DNA of 64,000 bases, taken from URNF01 sp045634325 (GTDB lineage: Bacteria; Bacillota; Clostridia; Oscillospirales; Acutalibacteraceae). Of this stretch, positions 34,657 through 43,801 are shown piece by piece (position 1 is the stretch's first letter; every line of letters starts with the position of its first letter). The position numbers and the translations under genes were made by a program. The stretch lies in assembly GCA_045634325.1 (NCBI GenBank), contig JAZRAA010000016.1, positions 124,001-188,000 on the forward strand, in the 5' to 3' direction. The notes under the pieces were generated by a model. That model was not told where the DNA came from. It searched no databases and was given only the letters and a program-made list of their open reading frames with translations.

Positions 34657-34687
34657 GTTTTGGAGCATATAAAAAGGAGAATGTAAA

Positions 34688-35599
34688 ATGAGTATTGATT
34701 TTGAAAATTTTGAAAGTACTATTACCGGCGAATTGGACAAAGCGATTGTGCAAAAACCGGTGACCGGTTTCTTGACGGACAATAATCTGCGCGCGAAATT
34801 TGTGGGCGGCAAAAATGTGTTGATTCCGGAAATGTCGTTTTGCGGTTTGGGTAATTATGACCGTGAAACCGGTTTTGCGAACGGTAGCATTTCGGTTACC
34901 GGCGAGTCGTATACGCTCAGCATGGACCGTGGCCGTTCTTTCCAGATTGACCGTGAGGACAATGATGAAACGGGTATTGCCGATCTGGCCGGTCAGGTGA
35001 TGGGGGAATTCGTGCGTACACAGGTTGTGCCCGAAATTGATGCGTATGTGTTGTCTAAACTCTGTCAAGTGTCTATCGCCAAACAAACAGCGACGTCCGG
35101 CAGTAATGGCATAGATCCTTATAAACTGCTGAGCGATATGATTGGAAAGGTACAAAACGTGGTCGGCTATGACGAAGAATTGGTGGCCTTTGTGGACGGT
35201 AATATGTGGTCTGCTTTGCAGTCCAGCGAAAAGATTTCTCGTATGCTGGTGACTAACTCCTTCAAAAAAGGTGAGATGTGCACTGAGGTGAAATCTTTGA
35301 ACGGCGTGGCGATTTTGCCCGCTCCCGATAATCGTATGAAAACCAATTTCGTCTTCAACGACGGTGTATCTGCGGGTCAAGTTGAAGGTGGTTTCAAACC
35401 CGGTGATATGGTTGGTAAAATCCGCGTGTTGGTCATGCCGAAGCGCGCTGCTTCCTTGGTGAAGAAAACCGAGAAAGTCCGTGTGTTTGACCCGGATCAC
35501 AATCCCAATGCAGATGCATGGAAATTTGATTACCGTGTGTTCTACGACCTGTTCGTCCGTAAAAGCATGGAGAATGCTATCTACACAGATCTCTATTAA
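34688..35599 (+). CDS. Major capsid protein (HK97-fold type)
   Basis: The 303-aa protein resembles clostridial phage capsid proteins of the HK97 fold. It has SYTLSMDRGRSFQIDREDNDET (E-loop/P-domain strand followed by the polar IDREDNDET turn), then LAGQVMGEFVRTQVVPEIDAYV, the long spine helix. AFVDGNMWSALQSSEKISRML and VFDPDHNPNADAWKFDYRVFYD follow. No prohead protease is seen, and the N-terminus shows no delta domain. RBS AAAAGGAGA precedes the ATG. A terminator follows, setting the capsid unit apart. Confidence 0.87.
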   Translation: MSIDFENFESTITGELDKAIVQKPVTGFLTDNNLRAKFVGGKNVLIPEMSFCGLGNYDRETGFANGSISVTGESYTLSMDRGRSFQIDREDNDETGIADLAGQVMGEFVRTQVVPEIDAYVLSKLCQVSIAKQTATSGSNGIDPYKLLSDMIGKVQNVVGYDEELVAFVDGNMWSALQSSEKISRMLVTNSFKKGEMCTEVKSLNGVAILPAPDNRMKTNFVFNDGVSAGQVEGGFKPGDMVGKIRVLVMPKRAASLVKKTEKVRVFDPDHNPNADAWKFDYRVFYDLFVRKSMENAIYTDLY

Positions 35600-35609
35600 G
35601 GTTTTTGCG

Positions 35610-35645
35610 GGAGATGCCGTGCCGTTGCACGGCATCTCCTTTTTG
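35610..35645 (+). terminator. Terminator after the capsid gene
   Basis: Perfect 13-bp stem GGAGATGCCGTGC, loop CGTT, then T5. It divides the cassette into an abundant head unit and a lower-level connector unit. Confidence 0.88.
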
Positions 35646-35659
35646 AAAGGAGGGAACGT

Positions 35660-36034
35660 ATGCGAACCGGACAAGATGTATTACGGCGTGCGTTGAATTT
35701 ATTGCAATATCCCGATAAATATACCGGTGAAGATGCTGTTGATGTGGCACGTGGTTTGGCGATTATTAACCAGATTTATTGTGATGTATGGCACACCGGT
35801 CAACGTGAACCGTTTATACCGTTGACGAAATTGGATGCACCGCTGTTGTTGCCGCAAAAGCAGTTGCAGGACGTCATGCCTTACGGAGTCGCGATGTTGC
35901 TGGCATTATCTGAAGGGGATGGCGACAACCAGCAGTTGTATGCTACTTTGTATAATCGCAAACGCATTGCCGCTGCAACGACCGGACGGCGTATGGACGT
36001 GTTGTTCAAACGTCAAAAGGGGGATTGTGTATGA
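35660..36034 (+). CDS. Head-completion / connector-like protein
   Basis: The 124-aa protein has helices with ALNLLQYPDKYTGEDAVDVARGLAIINQIYCDVW, then PFIPLTKLDAPLLLP and YGVAMLLALSEGDGDNQQLY. This layout resembles head-completion proteins such as P22 gp4, which begin with a helix pair ending in LN...W. The match is by pattern only. RBS AAAGGAGGGAACGT precedes the ATG. Its stop overlaps the next start as ATGA. Confidence 0.6.
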   Translation: MRTGQDVLRRALNLLQYPDKYTGEDAVDVARGLAIINQIYCDVWHTGQREPFIPLTKLDAPLLLPQKQLQDVMPYGVAMLLALSEGDGDNQQLYATLYNRKRIAAATTGRRMDVLFKRQKGDCV

Positions 36035-38064
36035 AATACCCCACCTTGAAAGAAGGTGTCGCCAAACAATATACCATTGAAGCGTTGCGTGGGGGTTGTA
36101 ATTTGCGTGACGGTGCGCAATGTACGGCAGATACACAATTGCTGGAAGCGAACAATTTGTGGTGGCAAAATGGTGCGTTGCGCACTCGCCCTGCATTTTT
36201 CGGGATGCAGGCGCAAGTGAAGACCGTTCAAAACACGGATGTATCGTTTTTGTTTTGCGGTGAGGATACCACCCACGAACAATCGGGCGCGCGACGTTTT
36301 TTACGGCGTTCATATGACCGCTCTGTGAAAAAGGTTACGCTGACGCTGGGTATTTTCACTTTTGATGGCGTGTTTGCAGAGGAAGGCAGTTTGAAAAACT
36401 TACCCGCAGATACAGTAGCTTACGCTTTGACATATCCGTATTCGGAAACAGAAAACGTGCTGATATTTGTATCCAATGGAGAAATTTATGCGCAAAACAC
36501 AAAAAATTATCAATGGCGTAATATAACGAATTTGGCATATACACCGTGCGTTTTGCAAAATGGCCAGGGTTATCGCAAACAGAGTTACGCATTTCCTTTC
36601 CCGCCTACCCCTAATTATGAGGCGAGAAATTTGCTCAGTGATAGTTTTTGCGCAAAATACAGCACCTCTTCAAAGGATACGGTATATTTTGCGCCGTATG
36701 AAGCATTGGATGAAACCAAACAGGTGCAAGTGAGTTATATCGATGAAAACGGGTGGACATACGGTTACACCGTAGAGGCCGGAGAATCTTGCAGTCAGCC
36801 GGATGAACGCGGGGTCTATTTGCTTTGTGATCGCATGGACGGCATGTTTTGTTTGAAACATGCTGCTTCTGATACAAATTTAGTGATGGCGGACGGACTC
36901 CAAAACAATCTGGTTTTGTATGCATATCAGTCGCGTAGTGAAGAAGTAAAACGGTTGTTGGCATCCATGCAGTTTTCTACGTGGATGGGTGGCGCACAGC
37001 AAGGCTATGCGGCACGTTTGTTTTGCGGCGGCGCATCGGCGGCTTCTAACCGTATATATTGGAGTGCTCCCGGCAATCCGTTGTATATGCCGGATAGCAA
37101 CTATATATCGATGGGGGATACGTCACAGGCTGTGACTGCACTGGGTAAACAGGACGGCAAACTCATCATCTTCAAAGAACGCGAGTTATATTGTTTATCT
37201 GATTTTACCAATACGGTGTGGGCGAAAGATTCGAACGGGGAGAAGGTAGCGGATGCTGATTTTCTCCCGCTGACCCAGTTGCACGGACAAATCGGTACAC
37301 TTGCGCCTCACACAATTTGCTTTTGCGGGAATCGCTTGTGTTGGGCGGATGGCTTGGGCAGTGTATATACACTCATTGAAAGCACTGACGGATATACCGT
37401 GCATCCTTTATCCTCAATGGTGGAATCCGCCTTGCAGACACACGATGTATCCGTATGGAAAAACGCTCATGCGGCGGAGTTTCAAGGGCATTATTTGTTA
37501 GCGGTAGGCAAGACGGTGTATGTGTTGCGCATCGATGAAAAAGCGTTCAAACGGTATACCTCGGTATATAACGATACATCGGCACAGCAGCAATTGGCAT
37601 GGTATGTGTGGCAGGTGCCTTTTGATTTGGAAATGGTGTTTTTCGGCGGAAACGGCAGACAAGCGGCGATGCTCACCCAAAACATCGACGTCAACAGCAT
37701 AAAGCTGATACCCTTTACACTGAAAAACGACGGTGCAGATGTTGTTTTTCAGGGTGATGTATGGAGTGAACATCCGATTGTAGCTTCTTTTTCTACAAAA
37801 TTATATGATTTTGATGATGCCGTTGCGTTTAAACGGGTGATACGGTTGTATGGCGATTTTGAAGCGGATGCAGGTGCTTTGCTTCGTGTTTCCTATCAGT
37901 TTGACGATACAAAAACAGAGGAATCGACGTGTTATACTGTGCCCAACGGCACACTCGTGTTGTCACCACCTGTTACGCGGGCACGTCGGTTTGGTTGGGC
38001 AACGACCTTTTTCGGCAGAGCGGGTTTGAGCGGTCTGTCGGTTGTTTATCGGCGTGGTAAATGA
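36031..38064 (+). CDS. Large phage structural protein, P22 gp10/nozzle-like candidate
   Basis: The 679-aa protein is strand-rich throughout, with no signal peptide or coiled coil. The first 45 residues (GGCNLRDGAQCTADTQLLEANNLWW) resemble the start of tail-hub or stabilisation proteins that list genome-ejection nozzle subunits. AARLFCGGASAASNRIYWSAPGNPLYMP and QAVTALGKQDGKLIIFKERELY are the kind of repeats seen in beta-propeller nozzles such as P22 gp10. Synteny after a gp4-like connector supports this. A receptor-binding or tail-spike domain is not evident. Function is inferred. Confidence 0.6.
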   Translation: MKYPTLKEGVAKQYTIEALRGGCNLRDGAQCTADTQLLEANNLWWQNGALRTRPAFFGMQAQVKTVQNTDVSFLFCGEDTTHEQSGARRFLRRSYDRSVKKVTLTLGIFTFDGVFAEEGSLKNLPADTVAYALTYPYSETENVLIFVSNGEIYAQNTKNYQWRNITNLAYTPCVLQNGQGYRKQSYAFPFPPTPNYEARNLLSDSFCAKYSTSSKDTVYFAPYEALDETKQVQVSYIDENGWTYGYTVEAGESCSQPDERGVYLLCDRMDGMFCLKHAASDTNLVMADGLQNNLVLYAYQSRSEEVKRLLASMQFSTWMGGAQQGYAARLFCGGASAASNRIYWSAPGNPLYMPDSNYISMGDTSQAVTALGKQDGKLIIFKERELYCLSDFTNTVWAKDSNGEKVADADFLPLTQLHGQIGTLAPHTICFCGNRLCWADGLGSVYTLIESTDGYTVHPLSSMVESALQTHDVSVWKNAHAAEFQGHYLLAVGKTVYVLRIDEKAFKRYTSVYNDTSAQQQLAWYVWQVPFDLEMVFFGGNGRQAAMLTQNIDVNSIKLIPFTLKNDGADVVFQGDVWSEHPIVASFSTKLYDFDDAVAFKRVIRLYGDFEADAGALLRVSYQFDDTKTEESTCYTVPNGTLVLSPPVTRARRFGWATTFFGRAGLSGLSVVYRRGK

Positions 38065-38075
38065 GGAGAGTGATT

Positions 38076-38369
38076 ATGGAACGATTGGATTTAGCCGGTT
38101 GGCTTTCTTTGCTGTCGGCGGCAGGTGTTATTGTGGCGTTGATTTCCAATGTGCGCGGCATGCATGCCAGAGATGAACAGAAAGCAGCGGAGTTGTCCGA
38201 GATGCGCTCGGATATTAAGCATATCCGCGGTCAGGTGGATAAAAACGATGTGTTGATGGCGGATGTGCGGGAACAGTTGGACGAGGTAAGAGATCGTGTT
38301 ACAAGGGTGGAGGAGTCTACCAAAAGTGCGCATAAGCGAATGGACAAGTGGGAAGGAGAAGGGACATGA
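38076..38369 (+). CDS. Membrane-anchored coiled-coil protein, XhlA-like
   Basis: The 97-aa protein has a membrane helix at the N-terminus (residues 6-25) and a coiled coil after it (about 30-90, MRSDIKHIRGQVDKNDVLMADVREQL). This is the layout of phage haemolysin XhlA, a holin helper, with the helix placed at the other end. RBS AATGAGGAGAG precedes ATG 38076. Its stop overlaps the start of the next gene by ATGA. Confidence 0.6.
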   Translation: MERLDLAGWLSLLSAAGVIVALISNVRGMHARDEQKAAELSEMRSDIKHIRGQVDKNDVLMADVREQLDEVRDRVTRVEESTKSAHKRMDKWEGEGT

Positions 38370-38671
38370 GTATAGAAAAAATCGTGTTGGCAACGGTCAT
38401 TGCCGTTACGGTGGAAGCACTGGTGGAATACGGCAAGACGATTATCACGGCGTGGCATAACGGCAAAAAAGCCGTTTTATTACAGGGTGCCGCCGTGGCG
38501 GTTTCGGTGTGCCTTTGTTTGCTTTCGGGCGCAGATGTATATGGTGCACTCGGCATTCATTTTGCGTGGATGCCGGCGGGGTGCATACTGACCGGCGTGT
38601 TTGCCGCAAGAGGTGCCAATTATATTTCGGATTTGGTGGGCAGATTGCGTGTGTTGTTAGAAACAGCATAA
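38366..38671 (+). CDS. Small holin-like membrane protein
   Basis: The 101-aa protein has a first hydrophobic stretch at residues 5-18, then AVLLQGAAVAVSVCLCLLSG (about 37-56) and MPAGCILTGVFAARGANYI (about 70-88), with a short basic C-terminus. Such small proteins with two or three helices often form holins. It follows the XhlA-like gene and is the last gene of the cassette. No endolysin gene accompanies it here. Confidence 0.6.
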   Translation: MSIEKIVLATVIAVTVEALVEYGKTIITAWHNGKKAVLLQGAAVAVSVCLCLLSGADVYGALGIHFAWMPAGCILTGVFAARGANYISDLVGRLRVLLETA

Positions 38672-38684
38672 TTTAACTTTGATC

Positions 38685-38720
38685 AAAAATGCGTCCGATA
38701 TGTATATCGGACGCATTTTT
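38685..38720 (+). terminator. Terminator ending the phage cassette
   Basis: Perfect 17-bp stem (AAAAATGCGTCCGATAT and its complement) with loop GT and T5 in the right arm. Confidence 0.88.
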
Positions 38721-38762
38721 CTGCCTAATATGGTATATTTGTAATATTTTATTATAAGAAAC

Positions 38763-38791
38763 TTGCGAAAGCTGTAAAAAGGGTGTATACT
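38763..38791 (+). promoter_or_regulatory. Promoter for tepA-ftsK
   Basis: TTGCGA (38763-38768), 17-bp spacer, TATACT (38786-38791). Confidence 0.7.
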
Positions 38792-38861
38792 GAATCATAT
38801 ATACTGTGCAAGATTTCCTCTTTTTCGGCAATGCTAGTAAAAAGTCGGGAAGGAAGATGTG

Positions 38862-39560
38862 ATGCACATGGATACAAAGGACAATGCCAATACACCCTCA
38901 GAGGAAAGAGACGTGCTCAAAAGTACCGATGAGGACGGCGCTGTTACCACCGATAATGGCAAGCATATCATCCATTGTCTGACCGTCATTGGGCAGATTG
39001 AAGGACACTATGTGTTGGCGGGGGATAACAAAACCACAAAATATGAGCACGTCATTCCGCAACTGGTCGCAGTTGAGGAAAATAAGGATATTGAAGGCTT
39101 GCTGGTGATTTTAAATACTGTGGGCGGTGACATTGAAGCGGGACTCGCTTTGGCGGAACTGATTGCCGGCATGAAAAAACCGACGGTTTCGTTGGTGCTT
39201 GGCGGTGGACATTCCATCGGGGTGCCGTTGGCGGTATCTGCACGACGTTCTTTTATTGTGCCGAGTGCTACCATGACCATTCACCCTGTGCGCATCAATG
39301 GTATGGTGCTGGGTGTGCCGCAAGCATTTACCTATTTCCGAAAAATGCAGCAGCGCATTACAGATTTTGTGTGTGGGCATTCGGGGATTTCCAATGAACG
39401 GTTTATGCAATTGTGTATGGATACCGATGAATTGGCAACCGATGTGGGTACGGTGTTGGACGGAAAAGCGGCGGTGAAAGAGGGACTTATCGATGAGGTA
39501 GGTTCGCTCAGTGATGCACTGACGGCTTTGTATGATATGATTGAAACGACAGAACAGTAG
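38862..39560 (+). CDS. tepA: ClpP-like serine protease, TepA (translocation-enhancing) type
   Basis: The 232-aa protein has the ClpP/crotonase fold of the TepA family. After a polar N-terminus come ILNTVGGDIEAGLALAELI, the nucleophile region VLGGGHSIGVPLAVSA with serine, and SATMTIHPVRING with histidine. In Bacillus subtilis the same gene sits next to spoIIIE, as here, and is linked to protein secretion. Two in-frame ATGs at 38862 and 38868 could start it; AAGGAAG is close to both. It precedes ftsK by 33 nt. Confidence 0.85.
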   Translation: MHMDTKDNANTPSEERDVLKSTDEDGAVTTDNGKHIIHCLTVIGQIEGHYVLAGDNKTTKYEHVIPQLVAVEENKDIEGLLVILNTVGGDIEAGLALAELIAGMKKPTVSLVLGGGHSIGVPLAVSARRSFIVPSATMTIHPVRINGMVLGVPQAFTYFRKMQQRITDFVCGHSGISNERFMQLCMDTDELATDVGTVLDGKAAVKEGLIDEVGSLSDALTALYDMIETTEQ

Positions 39561-39593
39561 GCGGTGTGAGCCGCCTGCTAAGGAGGAATAATA

Positions 39594-41924
39594 GTGGCAA
39601 CCAAAAAAAACAGAAAAAAAGCGGGAAAGGAAAAGCCCCGTGCACGACACCAAGCGGCAGCGGTCATTTTGTTTGCGGTCGCATTATTGATGATGTGTAT
39701 GGTGTGTATACCGGGAGAAGAAGGCAATAACCTGTGGCGGTGGATGCATTATTTCTTCCGTGGCATGTTTGGAATAGGTGCATATTTGATGCCGATTTTG
39801 ATGGGCTACATTGCAGTGATTGCGGCGATGGAAAAACCCATTGGCAGTATCAGCACGAAACTGTGGCAGTGTGGTGCGTTGCTCACGATGTTGGACAGCG
39901 CTATCTACATATTCACGGTTGAGCCTGTAGGCATCAACTATTTTAAAGGTATCGCCGAGAGCTATATCGATGGCTATACACACATGTGGAGCAGTGGTGC
40001 TTTTGGCACGTTGCTTGGTTATCCGATGCTCAAACTGTTCCCTGGGGTGGGCGCAAAAATCATCATTGTTCTCTTGGTGTTTGTGTTTTTGATGCTGATG
40101 ACCGGTACGACGATTCTCGCTTTGTTCCGCACAGCATGGAAACCGGTGAAAAAGACCAAAGAATCCATCGAAACTGCTATTGCGCAAACTGCTGAGCGGA
40201 TGGAAGAGGTAGGGGAGCAATATCCCTCTCGTCGCCGTCGTGGTTCGATCGATATTGATTTAGGCGAAGGCTATGGTGAAAAACCGAAGCGCACCCGCCG
40301 TAAAGCAGAAGCTGTTGCCCCTGTGACCGATAAAACTGCGTTGGATACGCTGAAAAAAGCGGCGTCTGATTTGGATGGCGATACCGCGGAGAAATCCGAA
40401 AAACCGCATGCCGAATTGGAAGTGGAGCCGGAAGATGACGGCTATCGTTTCCCGCCGTTATCCTTGTTGGATGAGCCGCGAGCGGGCGGTGGCAACGCTT
40501 CAGCAGATGAGGTGCAACGCAACGGTGAATTGTTGGTCAGCACTCTCAAAGATTTCGGTATTTCTACTCGTATGAGCGCAGTTACTCACGGTCCCGCGGT
40601 GACACGATATGAATTGGAACCCAGTGCAGGTGTGAAAATCAGTCGTATCACCGGCCTTGCCGATGATATTGCGCTGCGTCTTGCCACTACCGGTGTGCGT
40701 ATTGAAGCGCCTATCCCGAATAAAGCAGCGGTGGGTATTGAGGTGCCAAACAAGGCACGCAACACGGTTTGTTTGCGGGAATTGTTGGATACCACGGCGT
40801 TTTCTGCCTCCAAAAGCAAGTTGACGGTGGCTTTGGGTAAGGATATCGAGGGCGAACTGGTACTCGCTGACCTGGCGAAAATGCCGCACTTGCTGATTGC
40901 AGGTACTACCGGCTCCGGTAAATCGGTGTGCACCAACTCGATGATTCAGTCGGTGCTGTATCACGCACGTCCCGATGAAGTGAAAATGATTCTTATTGAC
41001 CCCAAACAGGTGGAATTTGGTGTGTATAACGGTATTCCGCACTTGCTCATTCCGGTGGTTACCGACCCGCGTAAAGCGGCAGGTGCACTGGGTTGGGCGG
41101 TCAATGAAATGTTACATCGTTATAAAATGTTTGCGGAAAACAATGTGCGTGACTTGATTTCTTATAACGCTCTTGCCAAAAAGAGTGAAACGCTCAAAGA
41201 GATGCCGCGCATTCTGATTGTCATTGACGAATTGGCCGACTTGATGATGGCGGCGGCGAGCGAGGTGGAGGATTCCATCATTCGTTTGGCACAGATGGCA
41301 CGTGCTGCGGGTATGCACATGGTGATTGCGACCCAACGTCCGTCTGTGGATGTTATCACCGGTTTGATTAAAGCAAACATTCCCAGCCGTCTGGCTTTGA
41401 CCGTGGCATCGGCGGTAGATTCTCGTACCATTTTGGATGCGGGCGGTGCGGAGAAATTGCTGGGTTATGGCGATATGTTGTTCATGCCGGTTGGTATGCC
41501 CAAGCCCCGCCGTGTACAAGGTTGTTTTGTGAGCAACCGTGAAGTGGAATCGGTGGTCGAGTTCTTAAAACAAGTGGATAAGACCCCCAATGAATATGAC
41601 CAAGATATTATGGACGAAATCGACCGTCAAGCCGCTGCGGCGGGTAAATCTGCCGCTAAGAGCGGGGAAGACGGCGAGGAAGACGGTGATTGGGACGAAA
41701 TGTTGCCGCAAGCGATTGAAGCGGTGGTGGAAGCGGGAATGGCATCCACTTCTATGTTGCAACGTCGTCTGCGATTGGGATACGCACGTGCGGGTCGCAT
41801 TATTGACCAGCTGGAACAAAAAGGTATTATCGGACCGTATGAGGGCAGTAAACCTCGCCAGGTGCTCATCACCCGCCAACAATGGTTGGAAATGCGTGCG
41901 CAGGAAACTGATACCGAGATGTAA
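39594..41924 (+). CDS. ftsK: DNA translocase FtsK/SpoIIIE
   Basis: It pumps chromosomal DNA through the closing septum, and into the forespore during sporulation. The 776-aa protein has a basic start, four membrane helices within residues about 20-185, a short charged linker, then the RecA-like motor: Walker A AGTTGSGKSVCTNS at about 436-449 and Walker B ILIVIDELADLMM. The C-terminal gamma winged helix (MLQRRLRLGYARAGRIIDQLE) reads KOPS/SRS sites. The start is GTG behind AAGGAGGAA. Whether it acts as FtsK, SpoIIIE or both cannot be separated by eye. Confidence 0.95.
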   Translation: MATKKNRKKAGKEKPRARHQAAAVILFAVALLMMCMVCIPGEEGNNLWRWMHYFFRGMFGIGAYLMPILMGYIAVIAAMEKPIGSISTKLWQCGALLTMLDSAIYIFTVEPVGINYFKGIAESYIDGYTHMWSSGAFGTLLGYPMLKLFPGVGAKIIIVLLVFVFLMLMTGTTILALFRTAWKPVKKTKESIETAIAQTAERMEEVGEQYPSRRRRGSIDIDLGEGYGEKPKRTRRKAEAVAPVTDKTALDTLKKAASDLDGDTAEKSEKPHAELEVEPEDDGYRFPPLSLLDEPRAGGGNASADEVQRNGELLVSTLKDFGISTRMSAVTHGPAVTRYELEPSAGVKISRITGLADDIALRLATTGVRIEAPIPNKAAVGIEVPNKARNTVCLRELLDTTAFSASKSKLTVALGKDIEGELVLADLAKMPHLLIAGTTGSGKSVCTNSMIQSVLYHARPDEVKMILIDPKQVEFGVYNGIPHLLIPVVTDPRKAAGALGWAVNEMLHRYKMFAENNVRDLISYNALAKKSETLKEMPRILIVIDELADLMMAAASEVEDSIIRLAQMARAAGMHMVIATQRPSVDVITGLIKANIPSRLALTVASAVDSRTILDAGGAEKLLGYGDMLFMPVGMPKPRRVQGCFVSNREVESVVEFLKQVDKTPNEYDQDIMDEIDRQAAAAGKSAAKSGEDGEEDGDWDEMLPQAIEAVVEAGMASTSMLQRRLRLGYARAGRIIDQLEQKGIIGPYEGSKPRQVLITRQQWLEMRAQETDTEM

Positions 41925-41935
41925 GGAGTACAAAT

Positions 41936-43801
41936 ATGGCGTTTTTGCCGATAACAAAAAAAGAGATGGACGAGTGCGGATGGGATGCTGCTGATATCGT
42001 CATGGTGACGGGGGACGCATATGTGGACCACCCGAGTTTCGGCGTTGCGATTATTTCCCGCGTACTGGAAGCGTGCGGGTGGCGTGTGTGCGTGTTGTCG
42101 CAACCGCAATGCGTTGCAGATTTTGACCGTTTCGGCAGACCCACATTGGGTTACTTTGTTACCGGCGGTAATATTGATTCGATGGTGGCGCACTATACCG
42201 CCGCCAAGCGTAAACGCAGTGACGATGCCTATACCGCGGGCGGCAAAGCGGGTAAACGCCCTGACCGTGCCGTAACGGTGTATTGTCGGCAAATCCGTGA
42301 ACTGTATCCGGACGTGCCGCTAGCTATTGGCGGATTGGAAGCATCACTGCGGCGGTTTGCACATTATGATTACTGGGATAATACGGTACACCCTTCTATT
42401 TTATTGGAAAGTGGTGCCGATATTTTGGCATACGGTATGGGTGAACATCAGATGATGGAAATTGCTCGCCGCTTGGGTGAGGGAGAACCGATAGATACCA
42501 TCACCGATATCCGAGGTACGTGTGTGGCGGTGGATATTCAGGCGTATACACCGCGTCCGTGTGCGGAGTGCCCGTCTTATGAACAGGTGCGGGTGGCGGA
42601 TGAGGTTGGCAAAAAGCAGTATGCCATCGCCAACCGTATCCAGCAAGACGAACAGGATGCCGTGCGGGGTAAGACGGTTATTCAGCGGCATGGCGATAAA
42701 ATGTTGATACAAAACCCGCCCATGCCGCCGCTCCAAACAGAAGAATTGGATTGGGTGTACGCTTTGCCGTATGAACGCAATTATCACCCCTCTTATGAGG
42801 CAATGGGCGGTGTGCCGGGGATTGAGGAAGTGAAGTTTTCCATCACCCACACACGTGGTTGCTTTGGTGCGTGTAATTTTTGCTCTCTCGCTTTTCACCA
42901 AGGACGGCAGATTACCTGTCGCAGCGAGCAATCGGTGATAGACGAAGCAATTAAACTCACCAAAATGCCCGACTTTAAAGGGTATATCCATGACGTTGGC
43001 GGTCCGACTGCCAATTTCCGTCATCCGTCCTGTGAGAAGCAATTGAAGAGCGGGTTGTGTAAGGGCAAAAAATGTCTTGCACCCACCGTGTGTCCCGCTT
43101 TGAAAGCAAATCATGAGGAGTATTTGCATTTATTGCGACGGTTGCGTGGTTTACCGGGTGTCAAACGTGTGTTTATTCGTTCCGGTATTCGATTTGACTA
43201 TCTGCTTGCGGATAAAGACGATACATTCTTTAAAGAACTCGTGAAATACCACGTGAGCGGGCAGTTAAAGGTCGCACCGGAACATTGTGCGACTCCCGTG
43301 TTGCGTGCGATGGGAAAACCTGCTGTTGCGACCTATAAAGCGTTCCAAAAACGCTTTTATGAATTGACGAAAAGTGCCGGCAAAAAGCAATATTTGGTGC
43401 CGTATCTGATGTCTTCTCATCCCGGTAGTACCATGCGGGAGGCAATTGAACTTGCGGTGTTTTTGAAAGAGGAGGGGTTGCATCCCGAACAGGTGCAGGA
43501 TTTTTATCCCACCCCCGGTACGATTTCCACGTGCATGTTCTATACGGGGCTGGATCCCTACACACTACAACCTGTTTATGTACCGCGCACTCCTGCTGAA
43601 AAAGCAGCACAGCGAGCGTTGTTACAGTATTTCCGTCCGGAAAATCGTGCGACGGTATTGCGTGCGCTCAAAGAAGCGGGCAGATATGATTTGATTGGTA
43701 CCGGCAAACACTGTCTGGTGGCACCGGACAAACCGCAACCGCGCCGTTCGGCGTCGGTTAAACGGGGAGGTACGTATGCCAAGAAACGCAAGAAAAAGTA
43801 A
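41936..43801 (+). CDS. YgiQ-family radical SAM protein
   Basis: The 621-aa protein starts with a cobalamin-binding-like domain (MVTGDAYVDHPSFGVAI), then the radical SAM core with the cluster motif RGCFGACNFCSLAFHQGR around residue 306. KVAPEHC and YLVPYLMSSHPGSTM follow, and a Lys/Arg-rich tail ends the protein. The family is widespread (UPF0313) but its reaction is unknown. RBS AAGGAG precedes the ATG, 11 nt after ftsK. It overlaps the following gene by 26 nt. Confidence 0.92.
   Translation: MAFLPITKKEMDECGWDAADIVMVTGDAYVDHPSFGVAIISRVLEACGWRVCVLSQPQCVADFDRFGRPTLGYFVTGGNIDSMVAHYTAAKRKRSDDAYTAGGKAGKRPDRAVTVYCRQIRELYPDVPLAIGGLEASLRRFAHYDYWDNTVHPSILLESGADILAYGMGEHQMMEIARRLGEGEPIDTITDIRGTCVAVDIQAYTPRPCAECPSYEQVRVADEVGKKQYAIANRIQQDEQDAVRGKTVIQRHGDKMLIQNPPMPPLQTEELDWVYALPYERNYHPSYEAMGGVPGIEEVKFSITHTRGCFGACNFCSLAFHQGRQITCRSEQSVIDEAIKLTKMPDFKGYIHDVGGPTANFRHPSCEKQLKSGLCKGKKCLAPTVCPALKANHEEYLHLLRRLRGLPGVKRVFIRSGIRFDYLLADKDDTFFKELVKYHVSGQLKVAPEHCATPVLRAMGKPAVATYKAFQKRFYELTKSAGKKQYLVPYLMSSHPGSTMREAIELAVFLKEEGLHPEQVQDFYPTPGTISTCMFYTGLDPYTLQPVYVPRTPAEKAAQRALLQYFRPENRATVLRALKEAGRYDLIGTGKHCLVAPDKPQPRRSASVKRGGTYAKKRKKK

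Noticed and set aside
34289..35674. 461-aa open frame on the minus strand over the scaffold and capsid genes
   Set aside because: It crosses two real genes and a terminator; composition is that of an antisense shadow.
39594..41924. FtsK as part of the phage cassette or a conjugative element
   Set aside because: It has the four-helix N-terminus and gamma domain of chromosomal FtsK/SpoIIIE and the conserved tepA neighbour.
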